From Pseudescherichia sp032055545 (GTDB lineage Bacteria; Pseudomonadota; Gammaproteobacteria; Enterobacterales; Enterobacteriaceae), in contig DAMBQR010000003.1 of the NCBI GenBank assembly GCA_032055545.1, forward strand, positions 57,985 to 121,984: a stretch of 64,000 nt of DNA. The letters are read 5' to 3'. Positions 23,660 to 35,263 of this stretch are shown here, one piece after another; the first letter of the stretch is position 1; each line of letters opens with the position of its first letter. The notes below the pieces were generated by a model. That model worked only from the letters and a program-made list of their open reading frames with translations, did not search any database and was not told the origin of the DNA. A program made the translations under genes and the position numbers.

Positions 23660-25348
23660 ATGGACAAAACAGCAGCGATGCACAGACCGCAGACAGTTGG
23701 CTTTTTACATCATATCCGCTTAGTACCCCTCTTCTCCGCTATCCTCGGCGGCATTCTTTTGCTTTTCGCCCTCAGCTCAGGGCTGGCAGGCTACTTCCTG
23801 ATGCAGGCCGATCGCGATCAGCAGGACGTCACCGCAGAAATTCAGATCCGCATGGGGCTGTCCAATAGCTCCAACCACCTGCGCACCTCACGTATCAATA
23901 TGATCCATGCCGGGGCGGCGAGCCGCATCGCGGAGATGGATGACATGAAGCTCAATATCGCCGAGGCAGAGAAGCGTATCGGCCAGTCGCAGGAGGGCTT
24001 CAACGCCTACATGAACCGCAGCGTGAAAACGCCTGCCGATGAGGCACTGGATAGCGATCTCAAGGCACGGTTCGATGCCTATATCGCCGGGTTACAGCCG
24101 ATGCTGAAGTACGCTAAAAACGGCATGTTTGAGGCGATCATTAACCATGAAAACGAGCAGGCTCGTGGGCTGGACAGCGCCTATAATGACGTGCTGCTGA
24201 AAGCGATTAAGATCCGTACCGAGCGGGCCAATACGCTAAGCGCGCTGGCGCACCAGCGTTCCCAGCTTGGGCTGATGTTTATGGCGGGCGCGTTTGTACT
24301 GGCGCTGATGTTGACCCTCATTACCTTTGTTGTTCTGCGCCGCATCGTGATTAATCCGCTCCAGCGTGCCGCGCATCGCATCGAGCTGATTGCCTCTGGC
24401 GATCTGACCCATGCCGACGAGCCTACCGGACGCAGCGAAATTGGTATCCTCAGCCGCGACCTGCAAAAAATGCAGCACTCGCTGGTGAAAACCGTGGGCA
24501 CGGTGCGCCAGGGCGCAGAGGAGATCTATCGCGGTACCAGCGAAATCTCGGCGGGCAATACCGATCTCTCGTCACGCACCGAACAGCAGGCGGCAGCCAT
24601 CGAAGAGACTGCGGCCAGTATGGAGCAGCTGACCGCTACCGTGAAGCAGAACGCCGACAACGCCCATCACGCCAGCAAGCTGGCCGGGGATGCCTCCGGC
24701 AAGGCCACTAAAGGCGGGCAGATTGTCTCCGGCGTCGTGCAGACCATGGGTAACATCTCTGCCAGCTCGAAGAAGATCTCTGAGATTACCGCTGTGATCA
24801 ATAGCATCGCCTTCCAGACCAATATTCTGGCGCTGAACGCGGCGGTGGAAGCGGCACGCGCAGGTGAGCAGGGTCGTGGCTTCGCGGTGGTTGCCAGCGA
24901 GGTACGCACCCTTGCCAGCCGCAGTGCCCAGGCAGCGAAAGAGATCGAGGGGCTGATCAGCGAATCGGTCACGCTGATTGAGCGCGGTTCCGGTGAAGTG
25001 GTAGCGGCAGGTGATACGATGGGTGATATCGTTGCCGCGGTAAAACGCGTCACCGATATCATGCAGGAGATTGCCGCAGCGTCCGACGAGCAGAGTCGCG
25101 GCATTGAACAGGTTAGCCAGGCCATCACCGAGATGGATAACGTGACCCAGCAGAACGCCTCGCTGGTAGAGGAAGCGTCAGCGGCGGCAGCATCGCTGGA
25201 AGAGCAGGCGGCACGTCTGACCGAGGCGGTAGGGACCTTCCGGCTCAAGCAGGGCAGCCAGGCCCGGGAAGAGAAACCTAACGCGACAAAACCCTTTACG
25301 CCATCCCGTCCGGCGCTGGCCAGCGGCGACAACTGGGAAACGTTCTGA
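23660..25348 (+). CDS. trg: Methyl-accepting chemotaxis protein Trg (ribose/galactose)
   Basis: 562 aa; E. coli Trg is 546. N-terminal GFLHHIRLVPLFS-ILGGIL is nearly identical to Trg. Layout: membrane segment about 23-50, periplasmic four-helix ligand domain with LRTSRINMIHAGAASRIAEM and the Trg-specific MLKYAKNGMFEAIINHE, second membrane segment about 206-228, HAMP (RRIVINPLQRAAHRIE), methylation helices and the highly conserved signalling tip (EVRTLASRSAQAAKEIEGLI). It senses ribose- and galactose-binding proteins. It stands upstream of ydcI-ydcJ-opgD as in E. coli, with gcd and the oxidoreductase gene between. Unlike E. coli Trg, it ends with the CheR/CheB-binding pentapeptide NWETF. Confidence 0.94.
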   Translation: MDKTAAMHRPQTVGFLHHIRLVPLFSAILGGILLLFALSSGLAGYFLMQADRDQQDVTAEIQIRMGLSNSSNHLRTSRINMIHAGAASRIAEMDDMKLNIAEAEKRIGQSQEGFNAYMNRSVKTPADEALDSDLKARFDAYIAGLQPMLKYAKNGMFEAIINHENEQARGLDSAYNDVLLKAIKIRTERANTLSALAHQRSQLGLMFMAGAFVLALMLTLITFVVLRRIVINPLQRAAHRIELIASGDLTHADEPTGRSEIGILSRDLQKMQHSLVKTVGTVRQGAEEIYRGTSEISAGNTDLSSRTEQQAAAIEETAASMEQLTATVKQNADNAHHASKLAGDASGKATKGGQIVSGVVQTMGNISASSKKISEITAVINSIAFQTNILALNAAVEAARAGEQGRGFAVVASEVRTLASRSAQAAKEIEGLISESVTLIERGSGEVVAAGDTMGDIVAAVKRVTDIMQEIAAASDEQSRGIEQVSQAITEMDNVTQQNASLVEEASAAAASLEEQAARLTEAVGTFRLKQGSQAREEKPNATKPFTPSRPALASGDNWETF

Positions 25349-25362
25349 TTTCACCAACCTTT

Positions 25363-25388
25363 GGGGGCCGTAAGGCCCCCCTTTTTTA
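25363..25388 (+). terminator. Rho-independent terminator of trg
   Basis: GGGGGCC-GTAA-GGCCCCC followed by CTTTTTTA, 14 bp after the trg stop and just before the convergent gcd stop. Confidence 0.9.
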
Positions 25389-25392
25389 TCAC

Positions 25393-27756
25393 TTACTTAC
25401 TGTCAGGCAGCGCGTAGGCAATGATGTAATCCCCGCGATCCGGCGACTGACGTGCACCCCCCGCGTTGATCACAATGTACTGCTTACCGGTCTTCGGTGA
25501 CACGTAGGTCATCGGCCCGGACTGGCTGCCTACTGGCAGACGCGCTTTCCAGATCTCGCTCCCCGTCGCGGTATCAAACGCGCGCAGATAGAAATCCTGG
25601 GTACCGGCAAAGAAGAGCAGGCCGGACTGGGTAGAGAGGGACGCGCCCAGGGTTGGCATACCGATCGGGATTGGCATATGCATGCGGATCCCCAGCGGGC
25701 CGGTATCCTGCACCGTACCGACCGGAACCTGCCACACCAGCTTGCCAGACTTCAGATCGACAGCGGACATAGTGCCAAACGGTGGTTTCTGGCACGGAAT
25801 GCCCAGCGGGGAGAGGAAGCGTTCGCGCATCGCACCGTACGGCGTCCCCTCCATTGGCACAATCCCCATCTCAATGCCGCTGGCGTTTTTCGCTACGTTG
25901 GCACGCGGCACCATGTAGTTTGCCAGTCCCAGACGCATGTCGTTAACAAACATCAGGCCGTTGTTCGGATCGACCGAGACGCTACCCCAGTTCATGCCAC
26001 CCAGCGATCCCGGGAACTGCAGGGAACGGTCGAGGCCCGGCGGGGTGAAGACGCCTTCGTGACGCATCGCTTTAAATTCGATACGGCAGATCAGCAGGTC
26101 GATAGGGGTGGCTCCCCACATATCCGATTCAGTCAGCGTCTGGTTGCCAATCATCGGCATCCCTACGGAGTAAGGCTGGGTCGGGGAGTAGCGCTCGCCT
26201 TCAACGTTGCCGGCCGGAACCGGACGCTCTTCAACCTTCGCCACCGGCTCGCCGGTTTCTCGGTTGAGCATGAAGATCATACCCTGCTTGCTGGTCTGAA
26301 CCAGCACCGGCGTCGTGCCCCCTTTGCCGTCAGGCAGATCGTAGAGCAGCGGCTGTGCAGGCAGGTCAAAGTCCCACAGATCGTGATGGGTGGTCTGGTA
26401 GTGCCAGCGCACCTGACCGGTGGTGGCGTCAACGGCAACAATGGAAGAGCTGTACTTGTCGTCCAGCGCGGTACGCTCCCCGGCAAAGAAGTCTGGAGTG
26501 GCGTTGCCGGTTGGCAGATAGACCAGGTTCAGTTTGGCGTCGTAAGACATCGCTGACCAGACGTTAGGCGTCCCACGGGTATAGGTCTGACCTTCCGGTG
26601 GCAGGCCGGTGATCGCCGGGTTACCCGGATCCCACGCCCATGCCAGCTTGCCGGTGTGCACGTCATAGGCACGCACCACGCCCGGCGGTTCGCCCGTGGA
26701 GTAGTTATCCGCCACGCGACCGCCAACGACCACCACGTTACCCGCCACCAGCGGGGTGGAGGTCTGTTGATAGTAGCCAGGCTTGACTTCACCCATACCG
26801 ACGCTGAGATCGACCGAGCCGTTGTTGCCAAAGTCCGCGCACGGCTGGCCGTTATCGGCGTTGATAGCGATCAGACGGGCATCTGTCGTCGGCAGGAACA
26901 GGCGACGCGGGCAGGCGGCAGGCTGCGCAGCGGGTACGGTCGCGGCCTGCACATCTTCGTAATAGCCGAGGCCACGGCAGCGCTGCCAGTTTGGCGCAGT
27001 GGCTTTACTATCATAGCGCCACTTCTCTTTCCCGGAGTCAACGTCCAGCGCCAGCACCTTGCTGTACGGTGTACAGACGAACAGCGTGTCTCCAATCTGC
27101 AGAGGCGTGTTCTGATCTTCCGCGCCGGAGCCGTTGCTCTGCGGGATATCGCCGGTGTGCGCTACCCACGCTACCTCCAGCTGGTTCACGTTCTGCTTGT
27201 TGATCTGATCGAGGGCGGCAAAGCGGTCGCCGTGGGTGGTGTTACCCCAGTGTTTCCAGTCGGTCTGCTGGCTACCTTTAGCCACTGGCTGCACCGGCAC
27301 GGCTTCGTTGGCGGTGACCAGCGTCTGCGGCTTAAACATCCAGCCTGCGCTGACCAGCAGCGCGAGGGCAATCACGGCCGCAACGCCAAAAGCTGGCTTT
27401 TTGCTGCCTGAGGCGGTCATAAATGGCCAGAGCAGGGCGGCGAGGAGAGCCAGCACGCCAAAGGTAAAGAGCCGCGAGAAGAGCGGCCAGAAGTCCCAGC
27501 CTGCATCGCTAACGGCCCAGATCGCCGAGGCGATAAACGCCAGCGCATAGAGCACGATACCGCTGGTGCGGTTCTTAATAATTAACAGTGCAGAGATCAG
27601 CATCACTACGCCCATCACCAGGAAGTAGGCGCTACCTCCCAGCGAGACGAGTTTGATACCAGGAATCCCAATAGCCAGACCGATAATTATCATCAGCCCG
27701 ACCAGGAGCCACTTCAGGATCTGACCGATCCCGCGCGGCGTGCTGCCAGTTGCCAT
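25393..27756 (-). CDS. gcd: Membrane-bound PQQ glucose dehydrogenase
   Basis: 787 aa (E. coli Gcd 796). Five N-terminal membrane segments (to about residue 140) anchor a periplasmic eight-bladed PQQ propeller: HGDRFAALDQINKQNVNQLEVAW, TPLQIGDTLFVCTPYSKVLALD, TGNATPDFFAGERTALDDKYSSSIVAVDA, and a C-terminal HMPIPIGMPTLGASLSTQSGLLFFAGTQDFYLRAFD. It oxidises glucose to gluconolactone in the periplasm and reduces ubiquinone. PQQ must be supplied unless the strain makes it; no pqq genes are in this window. Start ATG preceded by AGGAGAGTGAC. Convergent with trg. Confidence 0.95.
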   Translation of the reverse strand: MATGSTPRGIGQILKWLLVGLMIIIGLAIGIPGIKLVSLGGSAYFLVMGVVMLISALLIIKNRTSGIVLYALAFIASAIWAVSDAGWDFWPLFSRLFTFGVLALLAALLWPFMTASGSKKPAFGVAAVIALALLVSAGWMFKPQTLVTANEAVPVQPVAKGSQQTDWKHWGNTTHGDRFAALDQINKQNVNQLEVAWVAHTGDIPQSNGSGAEDQNTPLQIGDTLFVCTPYSKVLALDVDSGKEKWRYDSKATAPNWQRCRGLGYYEDVQAATVPAAQPAACPRRLFLPTTDARLIAINADNGQPCADFGNNGSVDLSVGMGEVKPGYYQQTSTPLVAGNVVVVGGRVADNYSTGEPPGVVRAYDVHTGKLAWAWDPGNPAITGLPPEGQTYTRGTPNVWSAMSYDAKLNLVYLPTGNATPDFFAGERTALDDKYSSSIVAVDATTGQVRWHYQTTHHDLWDFDLPAQPLLYDLPDGKGGTTPVLVQTSKQGMIFMLNRETGEPVAKVEERPVPAGNVEGERYSPTQPYSVGMPMIGNQTLTESDMWGATPIDLLICRIEFKAMRHEGVFTPPGLDRSLQFPGSLGGMNWGSVSVDPNNGLMFVNDMRLGLANYMVPRANVAKNASGIEMGIVPMEGTPYGAMRERFLSPLGIPCQKPPFGTMSAVDLKSGKLVWQVPVGTVQDTGPLGIRMHMPIPIGMPTLGASLSTQSGLLFFAGTQDFYLRAFDTATGSEIWKARLPVGSQSGPMTYVSPKTGKQYIVINAGGARQSPDRGDYIIAYALPDSK

Positions 27757-27830
27757 GTCACTCTCCTAAAAGACCTCTTTGACTCGCAAGTGAACCAAAA
27801 GGGTAATTTGAACAGGGTTTGCCTTGTAAA

Positions 27831-27879
27831 GTGGGTTCATTTCTTCACCATAATAAAATTTTATGAACCATATGGTGAA
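27831..27879. promoter_or_regulatory. Interlocked inverted repeats upstream of gcd
   Basis: GGTTCAT (27834-27840) pairs with ATGAACC (27863-27869), and TTCACCATA (27844-27852) pairs with TATGGTGAA (27871-27879). The two inverted repeats are interleaved. They lie 75-123 bp upstream of gcd, in the 247-bp gap after the oxidoreductase gene. A further TGAACC is at 27791. Likely binding sites for an unidentified regulator. Confidence 0.5.
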
Positions 27880-27953
27880 TTGTGCGACATGATAGATCTG
27901 TTAAATTGTTTTACGCAATTGTTAAAAAATAATTTCGCACGTTTTGTGGACGG

Positions 27954-27982
27954 CAATGAAAAAGCCCGTCACAAAGACGGGC
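27954..27982 (-). terminator. Rho-independent terminator of the YdeP-like gene
   Basis: On the minus strand GCCCGTC-TTTGT-GACGGGC is followed by TTTTTCATTG, 21 bp after the stop of the minus-strand oxidoreductase gene. Confidence 0.88.
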
Positions 27983-28003
27983 GAGAAGAGAGGAAATTTG
28001 GAG

Positions 28004-30295
<2,292 letters not shown>

Positions 30296-30419
30296 GCGTT
30301 CTTCCAGACGGCGGGTTGCTGCACCCATAATCAATAACGCGTTTTTATCATACAATTAACGTCATGTTTACCATTTGCGCAACAACAACCGCCGGAAGAG
30401 GGCTAAAGCGCACGCTGCG

Positions 30420-31343
30420 TTAAACGGGCATTGATTTTCGAATAGCGCTAAGCAGCGTTTGCGCTCCCGCCGAGAGCGGGGCATCGATGCGGGTAATGAT
30501 GCCAATCGGCTCGCCCGCACCCTGGGCCGGGACAGGTAGCGCCGTTAACGCTCCCTGTTTGAGATCGTCCTTTACCGCCCCGGAGGGAACAAACCAGACG
30601 TAGTTGTACTCGACGGTAAGCTGGCGGGAGAGGGAGGCCGACAGCGTTTCGATGCAGCCCGAGGGCAGCGTGCACCCCTGGCTGGAGAGTAGCGCCTCGG
30701 TATGCTGGCGCGGGGCGGTGCCCTGCGGGGCGACCACGACCGGCCACTCCATCACCCGGCTGAGGGTCACCGTATCCTTAAGTAACGGATGACTGGGATG
30801 GACCACCAGCTTCAGGGACTCCAGAAACAGCAGCTCGTAATTCAGGCCGCTCATCATCTCCGGGTCCGACATACGGCCGATGCCAATATCCAGCTCGCCG
30901 GTTTTCAGGCCAGCCAGCAGCATCGGGTTATTCATGGTCGCCACCTGGAGAGTAATATGCGGCAGGTGGCGATGAAATTCGCCAATCGCCGGGGGCATAA
31001 TGCCCAGCGCAGCGGTGGGCAGCGCGCCGACGCGTACCACGTCATTATTCACGCCCTCTTTATGGTACAGCGCCTGCCCTGCGGTGTTGAGCGCATCCAG
31101 CACCCGTACCGCATGGGTCAGGAACTGTTCGCCCACTACGGTCAGGTGCGCACCCATTCGCCCGCGATCGAACAGCCGTGTGCCGGTTAGCTGCTCAAGC
31201 TCGTTGAGTGTCTTCGACAGCGCGGGCTGGCTAAGGTTGAGCGTTTCTGCCGCACGCCCCAGCGTTCCCTGTTGAGCGACGGCGACAAAGGTATGTAAGT
31301 GGCGCAAGCGAATGCGCTGACTGAAGAGACCATTTTTTTCCAT
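30420..31343 (-). CDS. ydcI: LysR-type regulator YdcI
   Basis: 307 aa from the ATG at 31343 (MEKNGLFSQRIRLRHLHTFVAVAQQGTLGRAAETLNLSQPALSKTL), matching E. coli YdcI; a TTG start two codons earlier is unlikely. N-terminal winged helix-turn-helix (residues about 10-70) followed by the two-lobed effector domain (VRVGALPTAALGIMPP; GELDIGIGRMSDPEMM; ETLSASLSRQLTVEYNYVWFVPSGAV). YdcI is a conserved regulator involved in acid and stress response in Salmonella and E. coli. Divergent from ydcJ with a LysR-type palindrome between them. Confidence 0.95.
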   Translation of the reverse strand: MEKNGLFSQRIRLRHLHTFVAVAQQGTLGRAAETLNLSQPALSKTLNELEQLTGTRLFDRGRMGAHLTVVGEQFLTHAVRVLDALNTAGQALYHKEGVNNDVVRVGALPTAALGIMPPAIGEFHRHLPHITLQVATMNNPMLLAGLKTGELDIGIGRMSDPEMMSGLNYELLFLESLKLVVHPSHPLLKDTVTLSRVMEWPVVVAPQGTAPRQHTEALLSSQGCTLPSGCIETLSASLSRQLTVEYNYVWFVPSGAVKDDLKQGALTALPVPAQGAGEPIGIITRIDAPLSAGAQTLLSAIRKSMPV

Positions 31344-31381
31344 AACCAATGTTAAAAACAGAGCGCAACCGCTGACAAGAA

Positions 31382-31404
31382 AAGTTATCTAAATTTGATA
31401 ACTT
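31382..31404. promoter_or_regulatory. LysR-type binding box between ydcI and ydcJ
   Basis: AAGTTATC-TAAATTT-GATAACTT: a perfect 8-bp inverted repeat containing the ATC-N7-GAT form of the LysR-type T-N11-A box, 39 bp upstream of the ydcI start. Probably the YdcI autoregulatory site. Confidence 0.75.
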
Positions 31405-31593
31405 GCTAGCAAAATATTATTAACATTTAAGCGCTTTCTCCGGCTTTTCGCGGCGCTATGTCGGCTATAAGTATAATTATTTGTTATGTAACTGATGCTT
31501 ACACTCTTAGCCCGATCACATTTTGTAATTATTTCCCGCGCCGGGTGAGGACCTTCTCTACACTCCAGGTAGATGAAGGGGAGAAATGAGATT

Positions 31594-32937
31594 ATGGCGT
31601 ATACCATCACGGCTGATGAGATCCGGGAAGAATTTTCACAGGCCATGTCGGCCATGTACCAGCAGGAAGTTCCCCAGTACGGCACCCTGCTGGAGCTGGT
31701 TGCCGATGTTAATCTGGCGGTGCTTGAGAACAACCCTACGCTGCACGAGCAGCTGGCTAACGCCGACGAGCTGGCGCGACTCAATGTGGAGCGCCACGGG
31801 GCGATTCGCGTGGGTACACCGCTGGAGCTATCCACGCTGCGGCGCATCTTCGCGGTGATGGGCATGCAGCCGGTGGGCTACTACGACCTCTCCGAGGCGG
31901 GGGTGCCGGTGCACTCTACCGCGTTTCGCCCGGTTGATGACGAGGCGCTATGCCGCAACCCGTTTCGCGTCTTCACTTCGCTGCTGCGCCTCGATCTGAT
32001 CGAGAGCGAGTCCCTGCGTCTGGAGGCGAAGGCGATCCTCGCCAGGCGATCGATTTTCACCCCGCGCTGTCTGGCGCTGCTGGAAAGCTTTGAGCAGCAG
32101 GGCGGGTTTACTCCCGCCCAGGCGCGCGAGTTTGTCCAGCAGGCGCTGGAGACTTTCCGCTGGCACCAGCATGCCACGGTTGACTACGAGACCTACCACG
32201 CCCTCAACCGTGAGCACCGGCTGATTGCCGACGTCGTCTGCTTTCCTGGCTGCCACATCAACCACCTGACGCCACGCACGCTGGATATCGACCAGGTGCA
32301 GGCCCTGATGCCGGAGTACGGTATCGAACCAAAAATCCTTATTGAGGGGCCGCCGCGCCGGGAGGTTCCGCTTCTGCTGCGTCAGACCAGCTTCAAGGCG
32401 CTTGAGGAGCCGGTGCTGTTTGCCGGGGCGCACCGGGGAACCCATAGCGCGCGCTTCGGCGAGATAGAGCAGCGGGGCGCGGCCCTGACGCCGAAAGGCC
32501 GTGCGCTTTACGATCGGCTGCTAGCCGAGGCGGGCACCGGAAAAGATAACCTGACCCACCAGCATCACCTGCAGGAGAAATTTACAGCCTTTCCCGACAG
32601 CGAGCTGCTGCTGCGTCGCCAGGGGCTGGCCTACTTCCGCTACCGCCTGACGCCCACGGGAGAGGGGCATCGCCACGCCTTTGGCCCAGGGGACGATCCG
32701 CAGCCGCTGATTGAGCGCGGCTGGGTGGTGGCGCAGCCTATCACCTATGAAGATTTTCTGCCGGTCAGCGCGGCGGGAATTTTCCAGTCAAATCTTGGCA
32801 ATGAGACCCAGCAGCGCCAGCATGGCAATGCCAGCCGGGAGGCGTTTGAGCAGGCGCTGGGTTGTTCGGTACTGGACGAGTTTGCCCTCTACCAGGCGGC
32901 GGAGGTGCGCAGCCTGCGGCGCTGCGGATTGGTGTAA
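31594..32937 (+). CDS. ydcJ: YdcJ, DUF1338 metal-dependent 2-oxoadipate dioxygenase/decarboxylase family
   Basis: 447 aa, equal to E. coli YdcJ and closely similar. The ATG at 31594 gives MAYTITADEIREEFSQAMSAMYQQE; an upstream in-frame ATG at 31573 would add 7 residues not in E. coli. The family shares a vicinal-oxygen-chelate-like fold with the Pseudomonas enzyme HglS, which turns 2-oxoadipate into 2-hydroxyglutarate. The three metal ligands are recognisable: His68 in VERHGAIRVGT with Arg72, His224 in CHINHLTPRT and Glu290 in RFGEIEQRG. The substrate in enterobacteria is not proven. Cytoplasmic. Divergent from ydcI. Confidence 0.93.
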   Translation: MAYTITADEIREEFSQAMSAMYQQEVPQYGTLLELVADVNLAVLENNPTLHEQLANADELARLNVERHGAIRVGTPLELSTLRRIFAVMGMQPVGYYDLSEAGVPVHSTAFRPVDDEALCRNPFRVFTSLLRLDLIESESLRLEAKAILARRSIFTPRCLALLESFEQQGGFTPAQAREFVQQALETFRWHQHATVDYETYHALNREHRLIADVVCFPGCHINHLTPRTLDIDQVQALMPEYGIEPKILIEGPPRREVPLLLRQTSFKALEEPVLFAGAHRGTHSARFGEIEQRGAALTPKGRALYDRLLAEAGTGKDNLTHQHHLQEKFTAFPDSELLLRRQGLAYFRYRLTPTGEGHRHAFGPGDDPQPLIERGWVVAQPITYEDFLPVSAAGIFQSNLGNETQQRQHGNASREAFEQALGCSVLDEFALYQAAEVRSLRRCGLV

Positions 32938-33049
32938 AACTCTCATTGGATTCCTGGGCGATATTGTCTAGAGTGGGCGTGCTTTTATTGCCGCTGTTTC
33001 GCTTGCGGGCGGAGCGCTTTCACACGACCAAAAGGACGTTTTTCCAGGC

Positions 33050-34705
33050 ATGAACCGCAGACGTTTTTTAAAATCTTCTATGATACTGGCCGCTGCGAGC
33101 GGGACCTCTGGCCTCGCTTCGCTCTTCTCGCGCGCTGCCTTTGCAGCGGAACCCGGCATCGCCGATGGCCAGAGCCATCGTTTTGATTTCTCCAGCCTGC
33201 AGGCCTCGGCTCACGATCTGGCCCAGACACCCTGGGGAGGTGCGCCACGGGCGCTGCCGGAGACGCTGGCTACCCTGACGCCGCAGGCCTACAACAGCAT
33301 CCAGTACGATGCGAAGCAGTCACTGTGGAATAACGTTGAGGGCCGCCAGCTTGACGTGCAGTTTTTCCACGTCGGGATGGGCTTCCGTCGCCGGGTACGT
33401 ATGTTCTCGTTGGATCCGTCTACCCACCAGGCCCGTGAGATCCACTTCCGCCCGGAGCTGTTCAACTACCACGACGCCGGAGTCGATACCAGACAGCTGG
33501 AGGGGCAGAGCGATCTCGGCTTCGCCGGTTTCCGCGTCTTTAAGAAGCCGGAGCTGGCCCGTCGGGATATCGTCTCGTTCCTGGGCGCGAGCTATTTCCG
33601 CGCCGTTGACAGCACCTATCAGTACGGTCTCTCCGCACGCGGCGTCGCGGTCGATACCTTTACCGACACGCCAGAGGAGTTTCCGGACTTCACCTCATTC
33701 TGGTTTGAAACGGCTAAGCCGTCGGATACCTCTTTTACCGTCTATGCCCTGTTGGATAGCCCGAGCCTGACCGGCGCGTATAAATTTGTGATCCACTGCG
33801 AGCAGAACCAGGTGATCATGGAGGTGGATAACCACCTTTATGCCCGCAAGGATATCAAGCAGCTGGGGATCTCGCCGATGACCAGCATGTTTAGCTGCGG
33901 TAACAACGAGCGGCGCATGTGCGACACCATCCATCCGCAGATACATGACTCCGACCGTCTGGCGATGTGGCGGGGCAATGGGGAGTGGATCTGCCGTCCG
34001 CTTAACAACCCACAGAAGCTGCAGTTTAATGCCTTTGAGGACAACAACCCGAAGGGCTTTGGCCTGCTGCAGCTGGATCGCGACTTTTCTCACTATCAGG
34101 ACGTGATGGGCTGGTACAACAAGCGCCCAAGCCTGTGGGTCGAGCCACGCAATAGCTGGGGCAAGGGGAGCGTTAACCTCATGGAGATCCCCACCACCGG
34201 CGAGACGCTGGATAATATTGTCTGCTTCTGGCAACCGGAAAAAGCGATTAAAGCCGGGGACGAGCTTGCCTTCCAGTACCGCCTCTACTGGAGCGCGCAG
34301 CCGCCGGTACACTCTCCGCTGGCCCGCGTGCTGGCGACCCGTACTGGCATGGGCGGCTTCCCGGAAGGGTGGGCGCCGGGCGAGCACTATCCGCAGGTGT
34401 GGGCGCGTCGTTTCGCCATCGATTTTGCCGGGGGTAACATCAAAGAGGCTGCGCCAAGAGGCATTGAGCCAGTGATCACCCTCTCTAACGGCGAGGCGAA
34501 GCAGGTGGAGATCCTCTACGTGGAGCCGTTCGACGGCTATCGCATTCAGTTCGACTGGTATCCTACTAACGACTCGACCGATCCGGTAGAGATGCGCATG
34601 TTCCTGCGCTGCCAGGGCGAGGCGGTGAGCGAAACCTGGCTCTATCAGTACTTCCCGCCCGCGCCGGACAAGCGTAGCTACGTTGATGACCGCGTGATGC
34701 GCTAA
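33050..34705 (+). CDS. opgD: Periplasmic glucan biosynthesis protein OpgD
   Basis: 551 aa, exactly the E. coli OpgD length. A twin-arginine signal (MNRRRFLKSSMILAAASGTSG) directs Tat export; the mature protein has the OpgG/OpgD two-domain beta-sandwich, with FHVGMGFRRRVRMFSLD, FLGASYFRAVDSTYQYGLSARG and YRIQFDWYPTNDSTDPVEMR. It processes the linear backbone of osmoregulated periplasmic glucans; the homologous enzymes are now known as beta-1,2-glucanases. The gene ydcH, which follows opgD in E. coli, is missing: rimL begins 9 bp after the stop. Confidence 0.96.
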   Translation: MNRRRFLKSSMILAAASGTSGLASLFSRAAFAAEPGIADGQSHRFDFSSLQASAHDLAQTPWGGAPRALPETLATLTPQAYNSIQYDAKQSLWNNVEGRQLDVQFFHVGMGFRRRVRMFSLDPSTHQAREIHFRPELFNYHDAGVDTRQLEGQSDLGFAGFRVFKKPELARRDIVSFLGASYFRAVDSTYQYGLSARGVAVDTFTDTPEEFPDFTSFWFETAKPSDTSFTVYALLDSPSLTGAYKFVIHCEQNQVIMEVDNHLYARKDIKQLGISPMTSMFSCGNNERRMCDTIHPQIHDSDRLAMWRGNGEWICRPLNNPQKLQFNAFEDNNPKGFGLLQLDRDFSHYQDVMGWYNKRPSLWVEPRNSWGKGSVNLMEIPTTGETLDNIVCFWQPEKAIKAGDELAFQYRLYWSAQPPVHSPLARVLATRTGMGGFPEGWAPGEHYPQVWARRFAIDFAGGNIKEAAPRGIEPVITLSNGEAKQVEILYVEPFDGYRIQFDWYPTNDSTDPVEMRMFLRCQGEAVSETWLYQYFPPAPDKRSYVDDRVMR

Positions 34706-34714
34706 GGAGAGAGG

Positions 34715-35263
34715 ATGCAGACCAGCACAATTGAAACCATTCCCGTTAACGACACGCTAAAACTGTGCGCTATTGACGAGCGCTACGTCAGTGAGCTTTA
34801 TCAGCTGGTGGTGAAGAACCGGGAGTGGCTCCAGCAGTCGCTGAACTGGCCGCAGTACGTCGCCAGCGAAGCGGACTCGTTGAAGAATGCCCAGAGCAAT
34901 ATCATGCTGCACCAGCGCGGCTACGCCAAAATGTTCCTGATTATGCAGCAGGAGGCCATCGTAGGCGTGCTGTCGTTCAATGCCATCGAGCCACTGAACA
35001 AAACCGCCTACATCGGTTACTGGCTTGACGAGGCGCATCAGGGGCAGGGCATCCTCTCCCAGGCGCTGGAGGCGTTTATCCAGCACTACGCCCAGAGCGG
35101 TGAGGTGCGACGCTTCGTGATCAAGTGCCGGGTGGATAACCTCGCCAGCAACCGCGTCGCCCAGCGCAGCGGTTTTGCGCTTGAGGGCTGCATGAAAGAG
35201 GCGGAGTTCCTTAACGGGCGCTATCACGACCAGAACCTCTACGCGCGGATTATCGACGGCTAG
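34715..35263 (+). CDS. rimL: Ribosomal protein L7/L12 serine acetyltransferase RimL
   Basis: 182 aa (E. coli 179), GNAT family. Acetyl-CoA binding motif A is visible as GYWLDEAHQGQGILSQAL, and the RimJ/RimL C-terminal CRVDNLASNRVAQRSGFALEGCMKEAE is present. It acetylates the N-terminal serine of L12 to give L7 and can inactivate the antibiotic microcin C. ATG preceded by AAGGAGAGAGG; 9 bp after opgD, so co-transcribed. Its TAG overlaps the convergent ydcK stop by 3-4 nt. Confidence 0.94.
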   Translation: MQTSTIETIPVNDTLKLCAIDERYVSELYQLVVKNREWLQQSLNWPQYVASEADSLKNAQSNIMLHQRGYAKMFLIMQQEAIVGVLSFNAIEPLNKTAYIGYWLDEAHQGQGILSQALEAFIQHYAQSGEVRRFVIKCRVDNLASNRVAQRSGFALEGCMKEAEFLNGRYHDQNLYARIIDG

